From: Mesorhizobium sp. M00.F.Ca.ET.216.01.1.1
GTDB lineage: Bacteria > Pseudomonadota > Alphaproteobacteria > Rhizobiales > Rhizobiaceae
Direction of reading: 5' to 3'
Length of the DNA stretch: 64,000 nucleotides
NCBI RefSeq assembly: GCF_004010325.2
Contig: NZ_SADR02000010.1
Span: forward strand, 62,001-126,000
In this document: positions 25,992 to 34,118 of the stretch, piece after piece
Layout: each line of letters begins with the position of its first letter
How positions within the stretch are numbered: the first letter of the stretch is position 1
The notes under the pieces: model-generated
The model's input: the letters and a program-made list of their open reading frames with translations, nothing else
What the model was told of the DNA's origin: nothing
Databases searched by the model: none
Translations under genes and position numbers: made by a program

Positions 25992-28097
25992 TTACCGGTT
26001 ACCGCCAAGCGCCGAGGCAAGACGCACAAGCGAAAGGAACTCGGACCTATACCCAAACGGGTCGGCTCCTCGGGCGGCAGTGGCAATCTCCATGATCTTG
26101 TCGTAGCCGAACTTGGCAGTCGCATCCTCGTCGCGCAGCTTCTGGCCGAAGGCCGCGACAGCGACGGAGAAACGCTGGTCGGTGCCGGCCTGGTCGAAGG
26201 ACGATACCTCGTTGGCAGCTGTCACCGGCGTGGTGATCAGCTTCGAGGTGTCCTCATCAGGCAGCTTGTAGCGGATCTTGACGAAGGCATATTCGTCCGC
26301 ATTGGCGACGCCGCCATTGTTCACCGACGCCTGGCCATAGCGCAACGGATCGATCTGCCCACCGCTGCCCTTCGGCGTGATCTCATAGATCGCCGTCACC
26401 GAATGGCCGGAGCCGATATCGCCCGCATCGACGCGGTCATTGTTGAAATCCTCGCGGTTCAAGGCGCGGGTTTCATAGCCGATCAGGCGGTATTCCGAGA
26501 CCTTGTTGGGGTTGAACTCGACCTGGATCTTCACGTCCTTAGCGATGGTTAACAGCGTCGAGGACGCATCCTCGACCAGCACCTTTTCGGCCTCGGCGAG
26601 CGTGTCGATATAGGCTGCGGTGCCGTTGCCATTCTGGGCGATGGCCTGCATCATCTGATCGTTCAGGTTGCCGCGACCGAAGCCGAACACCGACAGGAAG
26701 ACGCCGGTCCTGCGCTCCTTTTCGATCAACCGCTTGAGATCGTCGTCGTCGGTCTGGCCGACGTTGAAGTCGCCGTCCGTGGCGAGCATCACGCGGTTGA
26801 CCCCGTCCTTGACGAAGGATTGCTGGGCAAGCTTGTAGGCTTCCCGGATACCCGCCTCGCCCGCCGTGCTGCCGCCCGGCTGCAGTCTGTCGATGGCCGC
26901 GAGGATCTTGTCCTTCTCGGAAACCTTGGTTGGCATCAGCACAGTGCCGGCATCGCCCGCATAGGTGACGATCGAGACGGTGTCGTCGGGCTTCAGTCTG
27001 TTGACCAGAAGCCGGAAGGCCGATTGCAACAGCGGCAGCTTGTCCTGCTCGTTCATCGAGCCCGATACGTCGATCAGGAAGACCAGATTGGCCTTGGGCT
27101 GCTCGACCGGCTTGACCTCGAAGCCCTTGATGGCGACATGCATCAGCTTGGTGCGCTCGTTCCACGGCGTCGGCATGATGCTGACTGTCGAGTTGAACGG
27201 CGTCGAGGCAGAGTCCGGCCCCTTCCAGTCATATGGGAAGTAATTGATCATCTCCTCGACGCGGACCGTGTCGGCCTGCGGGATAAAACCTTCCTTCAGC
27301 GAGCGCCGCACGAAGGAGTAGGAGGCCGTGTCGACGTCGATCGAGAAGGTCGAGACCGGATCTTCGAGTGCGGCATGCACCGGATTGGTCTTGAAATCCT
27401 CGACGCGGTCGCGGTTTGCCTCTTGCGGCAGCATTTGGTCAGCGGGCGCGGCGGCAGGTTGCTGCACCATCAGCTTGGAACCAGCGGCCGCGCGGGGCAT
27501 GCGGCCAGTCCGCGCGGCATCGTTGACTGCGGGGGCCGCAGTGCTTGCGCCGCCACTCAGCGCAAACTCGCCACTGGGCGCCGGCTCAGGGGCATTTGGG
27601 CTCAGCCCGTTCTGTGACAGGCCGCCGGCCACGGTCGACTCGGATTTCGGTGGCGACGCAGGCGCAGCAAGCGCCTCGGCCGCATCGCGATTTCCTGTGT
27701 CGGCATCGACCTTCTTCTGCTTGTCTGCCTCCTGCAGCACGAGCGGCTTCATCATTGCCGGCTTGTCGGCCAGCGTCTCGGTGATCTTCTCCTCCCCGCC
27801 GACCTGGGACGGTTGTTCCGCCAACATGTAGAAGGTGGCGTATCCGGCGATCGGCAGGGCGATGAGCCCAGCAATGGCCGGCGTGGCGATGAGTTTCTTT
27901 TGCATGATCTCGCTCCAGAGCCTTTGTGCTCGCTCTGTGAGACGAAGCCCGCTCGCCGATCCTTGGGCGGCAATATGAGTTTTTTCTTCCATGTCGTAGG
28001 CGCGCATGGCGGCCTCGAAGGCAAGAGCCTTCGCCTCTGCGTCCGGCGCCGGTGCTGCGATGTCGCGCAGCTTTCTGAGTTCGTTGTCGCTAACCAT
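25992..28097 (-). CDS. YfbK-type von Willebrand factor A protein with N-terminal membrane anchor
   Basis: A 701-residue protein. A short cytoplasmic N-terminus of about 68 residues precedes one membrane helix (about 70-91). A long Ala/Pro-rich linker follows to about residue 235. Then come the YfbK N-domain (STFSIDVDTASYSFVRRSL), a VWA domain with a complete MIDAS (DVSGSM near residue 343) and the YfbK C-domain. The bulk is therefore periplasmic. The gene directly follows an ECF sigma factor: the sigma stop TGA overlaps a possible GTG start at 28103, while ATG 28097 has the better spacing to GGGGAA. The N-terminal cytoplasmic stretch may act as anti-sigma region; that is inference from the arrangement. 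Confidence 0.85.
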   Translation of the reverse strand: MVSDNELRKLRDIAAPAPDAEAKALAFEAAMRAYDMEEKTHIAAQGSASGLRLTERAQRLWSEIMQKKLIATPAIAGLIALPIAGYATFYMLAEQPSQVGGEEKITETLADKPAMMKPLVLQEADKQKKVDADTGNRDAAEALAAPASPPKSESTVAGGLSQNGLSPNAPEPAPSGEFALSGGASTAAPAVNDAARTGRMPRAAAGSKLMVQQPAAAPADQMLPQEANRDRVEDFKTNPVHAALEDPVSTFSIDVDTASYSFVRRSLKEGFIPQADTVRVEEMINYFPYDWKGPDSASTPFNSTVSIMPTPWNERTKLMHVAIKGFEVKPVEQPKANLVFLIDVSGSMNEQDKLPLLQSAFRLLVNRLKPDDTVSIVTYAGDAGTVLMPTKVSEKDKILAAIDRLQPGGSTAGEAGIREAYKLAQQSFVKDGVNRVMLATDGDFNVGQTDDDDLKRLIEKERRTGVFLSVFGFGRGNLNDQMMQAIAQNGNGTAAYIDTLAEAEKVLVEDASSTLLTIAKDVKIQVEFNPNKVSEYRLIGYETRALNREDFNNDRVDAGDIGSGHSVTAIYEITPKGSGGQIDPLRYGQASVNNGGVANADEYAFVKIRYKLPDEDTSKLITTPVTAANEVSSFDQAGTDQRFSVAVAAFGQKLRDEDATAKFGYDKIMEIATAARGADPFGYRSEFLSLVRLASALGGNR

Positions 28098-28099
28098 GG

Positions 28100-28663
28100 T
28101 CACACTTCCCCGGCTGAAAGCATGAGCGTCTTCAACCGTTTCTTCGCTTCATGGATGTGCCAGGAAACCGTCGCCTCCGAGAGCGCCATCGCTTCGGCGG
28201 CGGTCGCATGGCTCAGCCCTTCGCCATAGACCAGCAGCACCGCGTCGCGCTGCTTGTCCGGCAGCATCCTCACTGCCACCCAAAGCGCCTCGGCCGGGTC
28301 TTCGGGCTCGGCCGATGCCTCCCCCGAAATCAGCGCGTAGGCGCCGTAGGCTTCAGTCTTGACCGTCTCGCGGGCGGTCTTGCGCATCATGTCGCGCGCC
28401 GCATTCAACGTCATGGTGTAGAGCCAGGTCGTGAAGGCGCCGCTGCCATGATAGCCACGGATCGACCGGCCAAGCCGGACGCAGACTTCCTGGGCGATAT
28501 CCTCGGCGTCGGCCTTTTTTCCGCACCAGCGATAGGCGGCGCGATAGACGAAGCCGTAGTGCCTTTCGAGCAATTTGCCGAAAGCCCCCCTGTCTCCGCC
28601 CTTCGCCCGCCCGATCAGTTCGGCGTCGGAGGCTTCGCTTTCGTTCAGCATCATCGCCTTCAT
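28100..28663 (-). CDS. ECF-type RNA polymerase sigma factor
   Basis: A 187-residue protein with sigma-70 region 2 (about 28-92, including DAEDIAQEVCVRL) and region 4 (about 125-182, with the helix-turn-helix LSHATAAEAMALSEATVSWHI). A region-1-free layout and this length mark it as an extracytoplasmic-function sigma factor. It overlaps the downstream VWA protein gene by GTGA or sits 2 bp from its ATG, so the two are translationally coupled. The VWA protein is the obvious candidate sensor/anti-sigma. The signal and target promoters are unknown. Confidence 0.9.
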   Translation of the reverse strand: MKAMMLNESEASDAELIGRAKGGDRGAFGKLLERHYGFVYRAAYRWCGKKADAEDIAQEVCVRLGRSIRGYHGSGAFTTWLYTMTLNAARDMMRKTARETVKTEAYGAYALISGEASAEPEDPAEALWVAVRMLPDKQRDAVLLVYGEGLSHATAAEAMALSEATVSWHIHEAKKRLKTLMLSAGEV

Positions 28664-28747
28664 TTGCCTGTTGGACGAAGGCTAATGGCGATTCCTTGGG
28701 GCGATGGAAAGAAAATTTGGCTGGCGGTCACTTGGCCAACATGAGCC

Positions 28748-29479
28748 CTAACCCAACGTCTCCGCGAACAACGTCGTCAGCCGCTTCAAATGGCGCTCGG
28801 CACCAGCCGCATCGAAGGCGCTATGATCCGGCACGCACCAGCCATGCGCCATGCCGGCATAGTTCTCGATAATATGGTCGACCTCAGCCACCCTGAGCGC
28901 TTCAGCCAGCCGCGCCGATTGCTCTGGTGGAAAGCTTCGATCGGTCCCGGCAACGCCGACATAGACGCGTCCCTTGATCGACGCCGCCTTCCGGTGCGGG
29001 CTGTCGGCGGCATCGCTCGCCAGATTGCCGCCATGGAAGCTGGCCGCAACGCTGATGCGGTCGGGGTAGGCCGCCGCGGCATTCATCGCCCGCGCCCCGC
29101 CCATGCAATAGCCGACGACGCCGAGCGGCCCGATGACACCTTCCGCAGCGAGCGCGTCAAGGAAGGGACCGCTGTCGCGAATGGTCATGTCTTGTGTCGT
29201 GCTGCCGGCCAGCGCCGAGAGCGCGGCCTTGCTCTTCTCCTCGCTGAATGCAGTTCTGGGCTCGAACGGGCCGTAGGGCGCGTTGCGGTAGAAAAGGTCC
29301 GGTACCAGTACCGCATAGCCCTGCTCCGCGAAACGCTCCGCCATCTGGTCGAGCGCCGGACGCGGACCGAAGACGTCCATATAGAGGACAACGCCGGCCC
29401 TGGATGACGAAGCCGAGCGGAACAATCCCGCTTTGGCCGTGCCGTCCTCGGTCGTGATTTCAATATTCTGTTTCGCCAT
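28748..29479 (-). CDS. Dienelactone hydrolase family protein
   Basis: A 243-residue alpha/beta hydrolase. The cysteine nucleophile is in VGYCMGG (about residue 125) and the catalytic histidine in YAGMAHGWC (about residue 207). The aspartate probably lies in VGVAGTDRSF. The cysteine nucleophile in place of serine is typical of dienelactone hydrolases, which open lactone rings in aromatic degradation, but many members have other esterase roles. No ring-cleavage genes are adjacent. Start ATG 29479 follows GGAGAGGGCC; the longer frame to 29692 has no site. It is monocistronic as far as can be seen. Confidence 0.88.
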   Translation of the reverse strand: MAKQNIEITTEDGTAKAGLFRSASSSRAGVVLYMDVFGPRPALDQMAERFAEQGYAVLVPDLFYRNAPYGPFEPRTAFSEEKSKAALSALAGSTTQDMTIRDSGPFLDALAAEGVIGPLGVVGYCMGGARAMNAAAAYPDRISVAASFHGGNLASDAADSPHRKAASIKGRVYVGVAGTDRSFPPEQSARLAEALRVAEVDHIIENYAGMAHGWCVPDHSAFDAAGAERHLKRLTTLFAETLG

Positions 29480-29631
29480 GGCCCTCTCCGTTCGATTGTC
29501 GTGCGATACATATCCGTGACGGACGGTTGGGCAAGTCGATGATGGGCCCTCACGTTCACAAATGCGTACCTCTCGGGCTATCTTGGTCCGGACCGAACAG
29601 CGCGCTTCAATTGGCCGGGGACGGAGCTCAC

Positions 29632-29916
29632 ATGTGGCTGACGACCTTCCTTGCTTTTTTCGCCGGTGTATTTGGCGCCAATGGCGTCCCACATTTCGTG
29701 AACGGAATTACCAGGGGCTCTTACCCTTGCGTCTTCGGCAACTCCGCTGTTCCCAATCTGATCGCCGGCTGGGCGAGCTTTGTGGTGGCATCTCTCTTTG
29801 CGTATGGGAGTAACTTCGGACAGTACCCCATCGCCTCACTGATCTCGGGTGCGATCGGGGTCCTGCTGATGGGTCTCTTCCATGCGGCAGGGCTCGCCTT
29901 CGGCCGAAAATCCTGA
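29632..29916 (+). CDS. Small integral membrane protein (94 aa)
   Basis: A 94-residue protein with about three predicted membrane helices, starting MWLTTFLAFFAGVFGANG and containing HFVNGITRG between helix 1 and 2. The start at ATG 29632 has GGGGACGGAG upstream; the open frame begins at 29527 with implausible composition. It resembles conserved short membrane proteins of unknown function seen in many proteobacteria. It lies between the divergent hydrolase and the convergent ferredoxin-like gene. No function can be assigned. Confidence 0.65.
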   Translation: MWLTTFLAFFAGVFGANGVPHFVNGITRGSYPCVFGNSAVPNLIAGWASFVVASLFAYGSNFGQYPIASLISGAIGVLLMGLFHAAGLAFGRKS

Positions 29917-29982
29917 GTTGGAGCAATCGCCCTCTTGCCCGCAGCCGGCCTTGCCTGGTCGCCTGAGTTGGAAGAGATCGCC

Positions 29983-30675
29983 TCAGTACTGGTGCGCGAA
30001 AGCCGCCATATGAAAAGCCTGCACATCGGCCGGATAGCGATAGGCCGTGCCATAAGGACAGGCATTGCGATCAAGGCAGCCACCTGTCCGGCAGGGCGCA
30101 CCCTTCGGTCCGCGCACATGTCCGAGACAGGCTTCATGGGCAAAGCCCTGCTCGGAATAGGCATCGACCGGACAGGATTTCATGCAGGGTTTTTCGGCGC
30201 ATGTATCGCAGAGGTGAACCGCTGCATCAGGTTCCGGGATCGCAATCTCCTCCTCGAACAACAAGGCGCCGCGATAGGCATGCCAGAGCCCGTATTGCGG
30301 ATGCGTGAGGATGCCGAGCGGCGACGGCTTTAGCCCCTCCGCCCGCATCGCCCATTGCTGGAACGGCAGATACGGCCTGTCGGAGGGCGACACCGCATGT
30401 GCGCCGAATTTCTCTGCCACCGCGCCGATCGCCCGGCGCGACCACGTGTCGAGCGGATTGGCGACGGTCCGTGATTGCTTCTCCCGCCAGCGCAGGAAAT
30501 GCGGCCATGGCGCGGCACCCGCCTGGCCTACTAGCAGGACAGATTTGGCGGCAGCGCCGGAGAGACCAAACGGTGCGTCTTCGCCATCGGCAAAAGTAAA
30601 GCCGCCGCGAAGGATGAGGCCGTCATACGTCAGCGCTGCGGCGATGTTTTCGATCATGCTACGCGCAACAATCAT
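29983..30675 (-). CDS. QueG-like 2[4Fe-4S] ferredoxin protein
   Basis: A 230-residue protein. The N-terminal part of about 150 residues lacks a recognised domain. The C-terminal part has two iron-sulfur cysteine clusters: CDTCAEKPCMKSCP (residues 155-168) and C...CRTGGCLDRNACP (about 183-208). The clusters resemble the ferredoxin half of epoxyqueuosine reductase QueG, a cobalamin-dependent reductase, but the protein is shorter. It lies 89 bp downstream of MttB copy 2 on the same strand and may be co-transcribed. That position makes it a candidate low-potential electron carrier for corrinoid reactivation; this is inference. The start ATG 30675 lacks good spacing to AAGGG, so the true start may be an inner codon. 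Confidence 0.7.
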   Translation of the reverse strand: MIVARSMIENIAAALTYDGLILRGGFTFADGEDAPFGLSGAAAKSVLLVGQAGAAPWPHFLRWREKQSRTVANPLDTWSRRAIGAVAEKFGAHAVSPSDRPYLPFQQWAMRAEGLKPSPLGILTHPQYGLWHAYRGALLFEEEIAIPEPDAAVHLCDTCAEKPCMKSCPVDAYSEQGFAHEACLGHVRGPKGAPCRTGGCLDRNACPYGTAYRYPADVQAFHMAAFAHQY

Positions 30676-30764
30676 CCCTTCTGGTCCGGGTCGGAGAAGG
30701 CGCTCCGCCAGACTTCCTTGTGGATGATGTTGGCGACTTTAGCCCCGCCGGACTCGGGCTCCTT

Positions 30765-32339
30765 TCACGTGAAGGCGTCGGGCATCGACCCCTTCTTCCT
30801 GGCAATGAAGTCCTTCAGAGCATCGTCGATACCCTGATCGAGATGCGGAGCCTCGTAGCTTTCCAGCCAGCGCCGGGCGAGCTCGTTGGCGCGCTGCGGC
30901 GCGGTCTTTTCGCCTTCAGCCAGCCACTGCTCGTAGGAATTGTTGTCGGCGATGTTGGAACGGTAGAAGGCGGTCTGGAAATTGGCCTGGGTGTGGTCAC
31001 AGCCGAGATAGTGGCTGCCGGGACCGACCTGGCGGATGGCGTCCATCGCCTGACCGTTTTCGGACAGGTCGACACCTTCGGAAAACTTCTGCGTCATGCC
31101 GAGCTGATCGATGTCCATCATAAACTTTTCGTAACAGGAGGCGAGCCCGCCCTCGAGCCAGCCGGCTGAGTGCAGCACGAAATTGGTGCCGGCAAGGATC
31201 GTCGAATTCAGCGTGTTGGCGCTCTCATATGCCGCTTGTGCATCCGGGATCTTCGAAGCGCAGAGCGAGCCGCCGGTGCGGAACGGCAGCCCGAGCCGAC
31301 GGGCAAGCTGCGCCGCACCGTAGGAGACCAGCGACGGCTCCGGCGTGCCGAAAGTCGGCGCGCCCGACTGCATCGAGATCGACGAGGCGAAGGTGCCGAA
31401 CAGCACCGGCGCGCCCGGCCGGATCAGCTGCGTGAACGACGCTCCGGCCAGCACCTCGGCCAGAACCTGCGTCAGCGTGCCGGCGACCGTCACCGGGCTC
31501 ATCGCCCCGGCGAGGATGAACGGCGTGACGATGCAGGCCTGGTTGTGGCGCGAATAGACCTTCAGCGCGCCCAGCATCGTCTCGTCGAACACCATCGGCG
31601 AGTTGGCGTTGATCAGGCTGGTCAGCACCGTGTTGTTCTCGACGAAATCGTCGCCGAAAACGATCTTGGCCATCGCCACAGTGTCTTCCGCCCGCTCCGG
31701 CGCTGTCACCGACCCCATGAACGGCTTGTCCGAATATTTGATGTGGCTGTAGACCATATCGAGGTGGCGCTTGTTGACCGGTACGTCGACCGGTTCGCAC
31801 ACCGTACCACCCGAATGGTGGATCGACGGCGCCATATAGGCAAGCTTCACGAAATTCTGGAAATCCTCGAGCGTCGCATAGCGCCTGACACCGTCGAGGT
31901 CGCGCACGAAGGGCGGCCCGTAGACCGGTGCAAAGACGGTGGCATTGCCACCGATCTGCACCGAGCGTTCGGCGTTGCGGGCATGCTGAGTGTAGATGGC
32001 CGGCGCGGTCTTCAGCAGCGACCGGCACAGGCCCTTCGGAAAGTGCACGCGCTCGCCCTTGACGTCGGCGCCGGCGTCTTTCCAGAGCTGCAGTGCCTCG
32101 GCATCGTCTCGGAAGATGATGCCGATCTCCTCGAGCACTGTATCGGTGTTCTTCTCGATCAGCGCCAGTCCTTCCTCGTCCAGCACCTCATAAACGCTGA
32201 TCTTGCGCTTGATGTAGGTGAGCTGGGTGCCGGGGCCGCCACCCGAGCGCGCAGCGCGGCGGGCAGCCGCTCCGCCGCTGGCAGCACGCCCGCGTCGCGC
32301 ATTTGACGCTTCCTGGTCGACTGGCGCGTTCTGGCTCAT
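30765..32339 (-). CDS. MttB-superfamily (non-pyrrolysine) corrinoid methyltransferase, copy 2
   Basis: A 524-residue paralog of the 14011-15588 protein, again with an uninterrupted frame and no amber codon. The first about 40 residues are Ala/Arg/Gly-rich. The barrel contains SGAPTFGTPEP, LHSAGWLEGGL and QVGPGSHYLGCDHTQ, aligning with copy 1 segments. It would transfer a methyl group from an onium substrate to a corrinoid protein, and the corrinoid protein gene lies immediately divergent at 32630, the usual MttB/MttC partnership. The 290-bp region between them carries tandem 16-bp repeats and several GTCGCAAA-type motifs. Divergence from copy 1 suggests different substrates; which one uses glycine betaine is not determinable here. 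Confidence 0.92.
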   Translation of the reverse strand: MSQNAPVDQEASNARRGRAASGGAAARRAARSGGGPGTQLTYIKRKISVYEVLDEEGLALIEKNTDTVLEEIGIIFRDDAEALQLWKDAGADVKGERVHFPKGLCRSLLKTAPAIYTQHARNAERSVQIGGNATVFAPVYGPPFVRDLDGVRRYATLEDFQNFVKLAYMAPSIHHSGGTVCEPVDVPVNKRHLDMVYSHIKYSDKPFMGSVTAPERAEDTVAMAKIVFGDDFVENNTVLTSLINANSPMVFDETMLGALKVYSRHNQACIVTPFILAGAMSPVTVAGTLTQVLAEVLAGASFTQLIRPGAPVLFGTFASSISMQSGAPTFGTPEPSLVSYGAAQLARRLGLPFRTGGSLCASKIPDAQAAYESANTLNSTILAGTNFVLHSAGWLEGGLASCYEKFMMDIDQLGMTQKFSEGVDLSENGQAMDAIRQVGPGSHYLGCDHTQANFQTAFYRSNIADNNSYEQWLAEGEKTAPQRANELARRWLESYEAPHLDQGIDDALKDFIARKKGSMPDAFT

Positions 32340-32352
32340 GGTCGTTCTTCCC

Positions 32353-32401
32353 TGAAACTGTTCTGGCCCGAAACTGTTCTGGCCGGAAATCTGTTACGGC
32401 C
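32353..32401. repeat. Three tandem 16-17 bp repeats upstream of MttB copy 2
   Basis: Two almost identical 16-bp units (TGAAACTGTTCTGGCC and CGAAACTGTTCTGGCC) are followed by a degenerate third (GGAAATCTGTTACGGCC). They lie 14 bp beyond the start codon of the minus-strand methyltransferase gene, within its 5' leader or promoter. They could be repeated binding sites or a slippage product. Confidence 0.7.
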
Positions 32402-32470
32402 GCATATCGCAGCTTCTGGCCGGATCGTAGCCATGCACCCTATTCGAAACGGCCCGCCAGCGCCAACGCC

Positions 32471-32537
32471 TGTCGCAAAATCGACAAGAATTCCAATAGA
32501 TTTGCGGTCGCTTTCCTTTTGCGGGAAGTCGCAAATC
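32471..32537. promoter_or_regulatory. Cluster of TTTGCG/GTCGCAAA motifs in the mttB2/mttC divergent promoter
   Basis: The segment has TGTCGCAAAATCGACA (32471-32486), ATTTGCGGTCGC (32500-32511) and TTTTGCGGG next to GTCGCAAAT (32517-32536). GTCGCAAAT with its inverse occurs as a perfect palindrome at 47461-47482 in front of the GlxA-type regulator. A shared regulator binding site is the simplest reading. Confidence 0.45.
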
Positions 32538-32629
32538 AGCTATGGATAAGCGGCCCCCGCGGGTTAGGTATTGACGCAATAATTTTGAGCTGCCGTGATT
32601 GTTCCACGCGGCGAGGAGCCCGAGAAAAA

Positions 32630-33328
32630 ATGGCCGACGACGAGATCATCCTTTCCGAGCTTTCCGACGACGAGTTGGTGCAGCAGATGCACGACGACCT
32701 TTATGACGGGCTGAAGGAGGAAATCGAGGAAGGCACCAACATCCTTCTTGAGCGCGGCTGGCCGCCCTACAAGGTTTTGACCGAGGCGCTGGTCGAGGGC
32801 ATGCGCATCGTCGGCGAGGACTTTCGCGACGGTATCCTGTTTGTTCCCGAAGTGCTCTTGTCCGCCAACGCCATGAAGGCCGGCATGTTCATCCTGCGTC
32901 CGCTGCTCGTTGCCACCGGCGCGCCAAAGCAGGGCAAGATGGTGATCGGCACCGTCAAGGGCGACATCCACGACATCGGCAAGAACCTCGTCGGCATGAT
33001 GATGGAGGGTGCCGGCTTTGACGTCATCGACCTCGGCATCAACAATGCGGTCGAAAAATACCTCGACGCCATCGAAAAGCACCAGCCGGACATCGTCGGC
33101 ATGTCGGCACTGCTGACGACGACCATGCCCTATATGAAGGTCGTCATCGATACGATGAAGGAAAAGGGCATTCGCGACGACTATGTCGTGCTGGTCGGCG
33201 GCGCACCGCTCAACGAGGAATTCGGCAAGGCTGTCGGCGCCGACGCCTATTGCCGCGACGCGGCGGTGGCGGTCGAGACAGCCAAGGATTTCATGAAGCG
33301 CAAGCACAACGTCCGCGCATCGGCCTAA
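32630..33328 (+). CDS. Corrinoid (cobalamin-binding) methyltransferase partner protein, MttC/MtgC type
   Basis: A 232-residue two-domain corrinoid protein. An N-terminal helical cap (about 1-95) precedes a B12-binding Rossmann-like domain. The lower-ligand motif is GDIHDIG (Asp112, His114, Gly117), with SALLTTTM at 159-166 and VGGAP at 189-193. The histidine replaces dimethylbenzimidazole beneath cobalt. It accepts a methyl group from an MttB partner and donates it to the pterin methyltransferase. Start ATG 32630 has GAGGAG about 12 bp upstream; a longer open frame to 32303 is rejected. It is divergent from MttB copy 2. Only one corrinoid protein is in the window, so it may serve both MttB copies. 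Confidence 0.95.
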   Translation: MADDEIILSELSDDELVQQMHDDLYDGLKEEIEEGTNILLERGWPPYKVLTEALVEGMRIVGEDFRDGILFVPEVLLSANAMKAGMFILRPLLVATGAPKQGKMVIGTVKGDIHDIGKNLVGMMMEGAGFDVIDLGINNAVEKYLDAIEKHQPDIVGMSALLTTTMPYMKVVIDTMKEKGIRDDYVVLVGGAPLNEEFGKAVGADAYCRDAAVAVETAKDFMKRKHNVRASA

Positions 33329-33490
33329 TTTGCGGCCAAATCAATGAATTAGGCTGAGGTTTTCCCGCGCTTATAGGTGCAGCACGTTCGGCAGGAACGG
33401 TGTTGGCTGCATCCTAGGCGTGTGCACGGCTTGTCAGGAAAACCCTTTCTGCACCTCCGGCAATCAATCCTGTAGCCCAGAAGGCGGTTT

Positions 33491-33526
33491 CGCTATGTTT
33501 CCTTCGCTATTCTTTCAGACATAGCG
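33491..33526 (+). promoter_or_regulatory. Leader hairpin abutting the ribosome-binding site of the DEGGGG-repeat gene
   Basis: Perfect 8-bp arms CGCTATGT / ACATAGCG (33491-33498 and 33519-33526) end exactly where GGGAGG begins. If it forms in mRNA it would sit against the ribosome-binding site of the gene at 33537, suggesting translational control or mRNA stabilisation. Confidence 0.45.
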
Positions 33527-33536
33527 GGAGGAAATC

Positions 33537-33908
33537 ATGGACAAGTTGAGACGCATTCTTACCCTTTCAATGGCAACTGCATTGATTACCGCAGCTGCCA
33601 GCCCGTTCGCAATTGAGATTGCCAAAGCCGACGAAGGTACCGGCGGCACCGGCGATGAAGGCGGTGGCGGCGACGAAGGCGGCACCGGCGATGAAGGTGG
33701 CGGCGGCGACGAAGGTGGCGGCGGCGATGAAGGTGGTGGCGGCGACGAAGGTGGCGGCGGCGACGAAGGTGGCGGCGGCGATGAAGGTGGTGGCGGCGAT
33801 GAAGGTGGCGGCGGTGGCGGCGGCGGCAAACACGCCAATAACGGATTCGGCAACGGCGGTGGCGACGGCGTCCCCGGCCATTCGGGCTTCTCCGATACCG
33901 ATCGCTGA
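33537..33908 (+). CDS. Secreted glycine-rich protein with DEGGGG repeats
   Basis: A 123-residue protein. A probable Sec signal peptide (residues 1-31, with a basic start and an LTLSMATALITAAAS core) precedes a mature part dominated by nine hexapeptide units of DEGGGG or DEGGTG (about 40-93). A short glycine/asparagine-rich tail ending HSGFSDTDR follows. The mature protein is strongly acidic and probably disordered, perhaps metal- or cation-binding or cell-surface associated. The translated repeat of 18 bp is prone to copy-number change. GGGAGG precedes the ATG. It lies 208 bp after the corrinoid gene and is closed by a terminator at 34061. I recognise no family. Confidence 0.75.
   Translation: MDKLRRILTLSMATALITAAASPFAIEIAKADEGTGGTGDEGGGGDEGGTGDEGGGGDEGGGGDEGGGGDEGGGGDEGGGGDEGGGGDEGGGGGGGGKHANNGFGNGGGDGVPGHSGFSDTDR
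33654..33815 (+). repeat. Nine in-frame 18-bp tandem repeats
   Basis: Each unit encodes Asp-Glu-Gly-Gly-(Gly/Thr)-Gly, with GAC/GAT and GGT/GGC alternation between units. The array is entirely inside the secreted glycine-rich protein gene and is a likely site of replication slippage. Confidence 0.85.
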
Positions 33909-34060
33909 CTTGTAGGAGATTCGCAGGGAGCGGTCGTTGAACACAACCGCCCCTTGCCCCTTAGTCCGGCCGGCGGTCGCTCGGGTGCTACAGACCGCAC
34001 CGCGTAAAGACGGGCGCGCCGACGCAGCGTCCGCGCTTCAGACGGCTGGACAACAAACGA

Positions 34061-34086
34061 AGCCGCGCCTTGCAGCGCGGCTTTTT
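34061..34086. terminator. Intrinsic terminator between the repeat-protein and entericidin genes
   Basis: Perfect 8-bp arms AGCCGCGC / GCGCGGCT with a 6-nt loop and TTTTT on the plus strand. On the minus strand the downstream tract is weaker (TTCGTTTGTT), but the position 33 bp past the entericidin stop suggests use in both directions. Confidence 0.75.
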
Positions 34087-34118
34087 CATTCCCAGATGTG
34101 GGAACAGTGAGGTGCGGA

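Noticed and set aside
33654-33815. Possible CRISPR array
   Set aside because: The repeats are 18 bp with no spacers, in frame, and encode a hexapeptide; no cas gene is present.
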